In this document: positions 41,203 through 42,509 of the stretch, piece by piece
Numbering within the stretch: position 1 is the stretch's first letter
Layout of the letters: every line of letters begins with the position of its first letter
NCBI GenBank assembly: GCA_024743095.1
Contig: JANSXF010000038.1
Location: forward strand, 1-42,509
Direction: 5' to 3'
Source: Flavobacteriaceae bacterium
GTDB lineage: Bacteria > Bacteroidota > Bacteroidia > Flavobacteriales > Flavobacteriaceae
DNA: 42,509 nt
Notes under the pieces: generated by a model
The model's input: only the letters and a program-made list of their open reading frames with translations
Told to the model about the DNA's origin: nothing
Databases searched by the model: none
Translations under genes and position numbers: made by a program

Positions 41203-42509
41203 TTACTGCACGATGCTGTTCAGTTTTTGTACCTGCGCATCAAAATCCTTTAGGGTGGTGGCCAATACCCCAATTTGTTCCTGTGCTTCTTTCCATTCCT
41301 TCTGTTCAATGGCCTCGCGCACGCCTGGAAGTGTTTTTACCCCATATCCCGTATAAAATCCGGGCGCATAGATCTGGTGCTTGAACCAATCTCTACGGGG
41401 AAGTCCCTTTTCTTGCAACAATACCTGCTCCATGCCCATTAACTCTTGGTTCAGTTGTGCCTTTTTGGCACTGGACAAGGCAAGTACATCGGCCTTGGAA
41501 AAGGTCTCGATACTTTTCTTTAGTTCTGCCACTATGTTTTGGATGGGCGAGAAGTCCAAATAAGGTACTTCACCCTCCATTTTTGCGGGAGCGATCGGTT
41601 TTTTTGGATCCATAACCAACCCGTAGGTATCCGCTTTTACCAATTTGTTATGTTTTTCCACCTCGGTACGCATGGTTTCCAAGGTTTTCATCACCTCGCC
41701 CAAATAGGTTTCTATGGTACTGTGCCATTGGGAGAGTTCAAACGGCAGTACTTCGGCATTTGCCAAACGTAAAGAGATACGTCCTGCCGTATTTGCCAAG
41801 GCAATACCATATTGGAACCCAGGGTCTTTAAAGCGGGTGTAGTGGGTGTAGGTATCGTAAATGGTGTGGTATTCGCCGCCTCGACCTTCACCACCGTAGC
41901 CCAAGTTCAACGAGGCGATACCTGTATGCTGGATAAACGGAGTATAATCCGAACCAGAACCCAATGCGGATAGCTTAAACGAGTTGTCGCCTCCGCGCAT
42001 TACATTGGCCGCTTTGCGACGCTCCGCCACGGAAACTCCTTTTTGTGGGTCGGTCACCGCATTGGCCACTTGGCTCACCATGGCCTCCAATGAATGGGAA
42101 CCTCCGGCCCCCAAATAGCCACGGCTGTTGCCATCGGTATTGATGTAGGCCACGGCCTTTTCTTTCAATTCGGGAATGTGGTCCTCCACCCATTCGGTGG
42201 AACCAATCAACCCGGGTTCTTCCGCATCCCAAGCACAGTACACCAAGGTACGTTTGGGTTTATTACCTGCCTTGGCCAACTTGGCCACCACGCGGGCTTC
42301 TTCCATTAAGGCCACCATTCCACTCACAGGATCACTGGCACCGTGTACCCAAGCATCATGGTGGTTTCCACGGATGACCCACTCGTCAGGGAATTCATTT
42401 CCTTCCCAAGTGGCGATCAAGTTGTGGGCAGGCTTCAATTGCCAATCAAACTCCAATTTTAAGTGTACTTTGGCAGGTCCAGGACCAATATGATAAGTAA
42501 TAGGCAATC
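41203..42509 (-). CDS. M28 family metallopeptidase, glutamate carboxypeptidase II-like (partial, C-terminal)
   Basis: At least 434 residues, continuing off the right edge at its N-terminal side. The zinc site is visible: NHHDAWVHGASDPVSG, WDAEEPGLIGSTEW and INTDGNSRGYLGAGG. The C-terminal part (about 150 residues) is the transferrin-receptor-like dimerisation domain. Together these match the N-acetylated-alpha-linked acidic dipeptidase (glutamate carboxypeptidase II) group. It would trim acidic or other C-terminal residues from peptides in the envelope, though the signal peptide is outside the window. Confidence 0.92.
   Translation of the reverse strand, partial: LPITYHIGPGPAKVHLKLEFDWQLKPAHNLIATWEGNEFPDEWVIRGNHHDAWVHGASDPVSGMVALMEEARVVAKLAKAGNKPKRTLVYCAWDAEEPGLIGSTEWVEDHIPELKEKAVAYINTDGNSRGYLGAGGSHSLEAMVSQVANAVTDPQKGVSVAERRKAANVMRGGDNSFKLSALGSGSDYTPFIQHTGIASLNLGYGGEGRGGEYHTIYDTYTHYTRFKDPGFQYGIALANTAGRISLRLANAEVLPFELSQWHSTIETYLGEVMKTLETMRTEVEKHNKLVKADTYGLVMDPKKPIAPAKMEGEVPYLDFSPIQNIVAELKKSIETFSKADVLALSSAKKAQLNQELMGMEQVLLQEKGLPRRDWFKHQIYAPGFYTGYGVKTLPGVREAIEQKEWKEAQEQIGVLATTLKDFDAQVQKLNSIVQ

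Noticed and set aside
1..42509. tRNA, rRNA, CRISPR arrays, integrases or phage structural genes
   Set aside because: None was seen; the S24 repressor is not accompanied by any phage gene, so a prophage call is not supported.

Overview
The window is chromosomal DNA from a marine-type member of the Bacteroidota, most likely family Flavobacteriaceae (a Muricauda/Zobellia-like genus would fit; this is inference from gene style, not a search). The evidence is repeated TAnnTTTG -7 promoter boxes, many lipoproteins with short Bacteroidota-type signal peptides, a SusC-like TonB plug domain, DUF4251 and DUF1835 proteins, a fused E1 alpha/beta 2-oxoacid dehydrogenase, and moderate GC. No tRNA, rRNA, CRISPR array, integrase or intact insertion sequence was seen.

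Layout. 1-331: 5' part of uvrA leaving the window. 441-3930: a small KOW/Tudor-like protein, then a divergent cassette of DUF4130 protein, radical SAM 'DNA modification/repair' protein and a LexA-like S24 self-cleaving repressor, separated by four near-identical palindromic operators. 3932-8175: a minus-strand run of SMP-30-like protein, ATP-grasp ligase, gamma-glutamyltransferase and ACP phosphodiesterase. 8267-13055: GlmM, a lipid A-type acyltransferase, rhomboid protease, TlpA-like lipoprotein and an outer-membrane barrel. 13145-19577: a 971-residue FAD/Fe-S oxidoreductase, LpxH-like phosphoesterase, chorismate synthase and a DAACS symporter. 19636-25376: a DUF4139 protein with a SusC-like domain inserted, a DCC thiol oxidoreductase, a Tat-exported Gfo/Idh/MocA oxidoreductase, and an AT-rich alpha/beta hydrolase-TPR gene flanked by inverted repeats. 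25595-32948: MutS2-like ATPase without Smr, a 34-residue membrane peptide, Ung, a cytosolic binding-protein-like protein, nucleoside phosphorylase, DUF1835 protein, an eIF1/SUI1 protein and a 2OG-Fe(II) oxygenase. 33060-39747: fused branched-chain E1, envelope lipoproteins including OmpA, an EamA exporter, DUF4251 lipoprotein and a PQQ-type sugar dehydrogenase. 39755-41122: a degraded accessory patch with a gene broken by a 10-bp tandem duplication. 41203-42509: the 3' part of an M28 metallopeptidase.

The best candidate for an undescribed system is the 978-3930 cassette. A repressor with all LexA-type autocleavage residues sits divergent from a radical SAM enzyme that has a helix-hairpin-helix DNA-binding element and ends in a consensus beta-clamp-binding motif, QLSLF. 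Four operators cover both promoters. This predicts a DNA-damage-inducible DNA modification or repair activity recruited to the replication clamp. The second notable protein is the DUF4139/SusC-plug fusion at 19636-21690. The remaining genes are mostly housekeeping and envelope functions.
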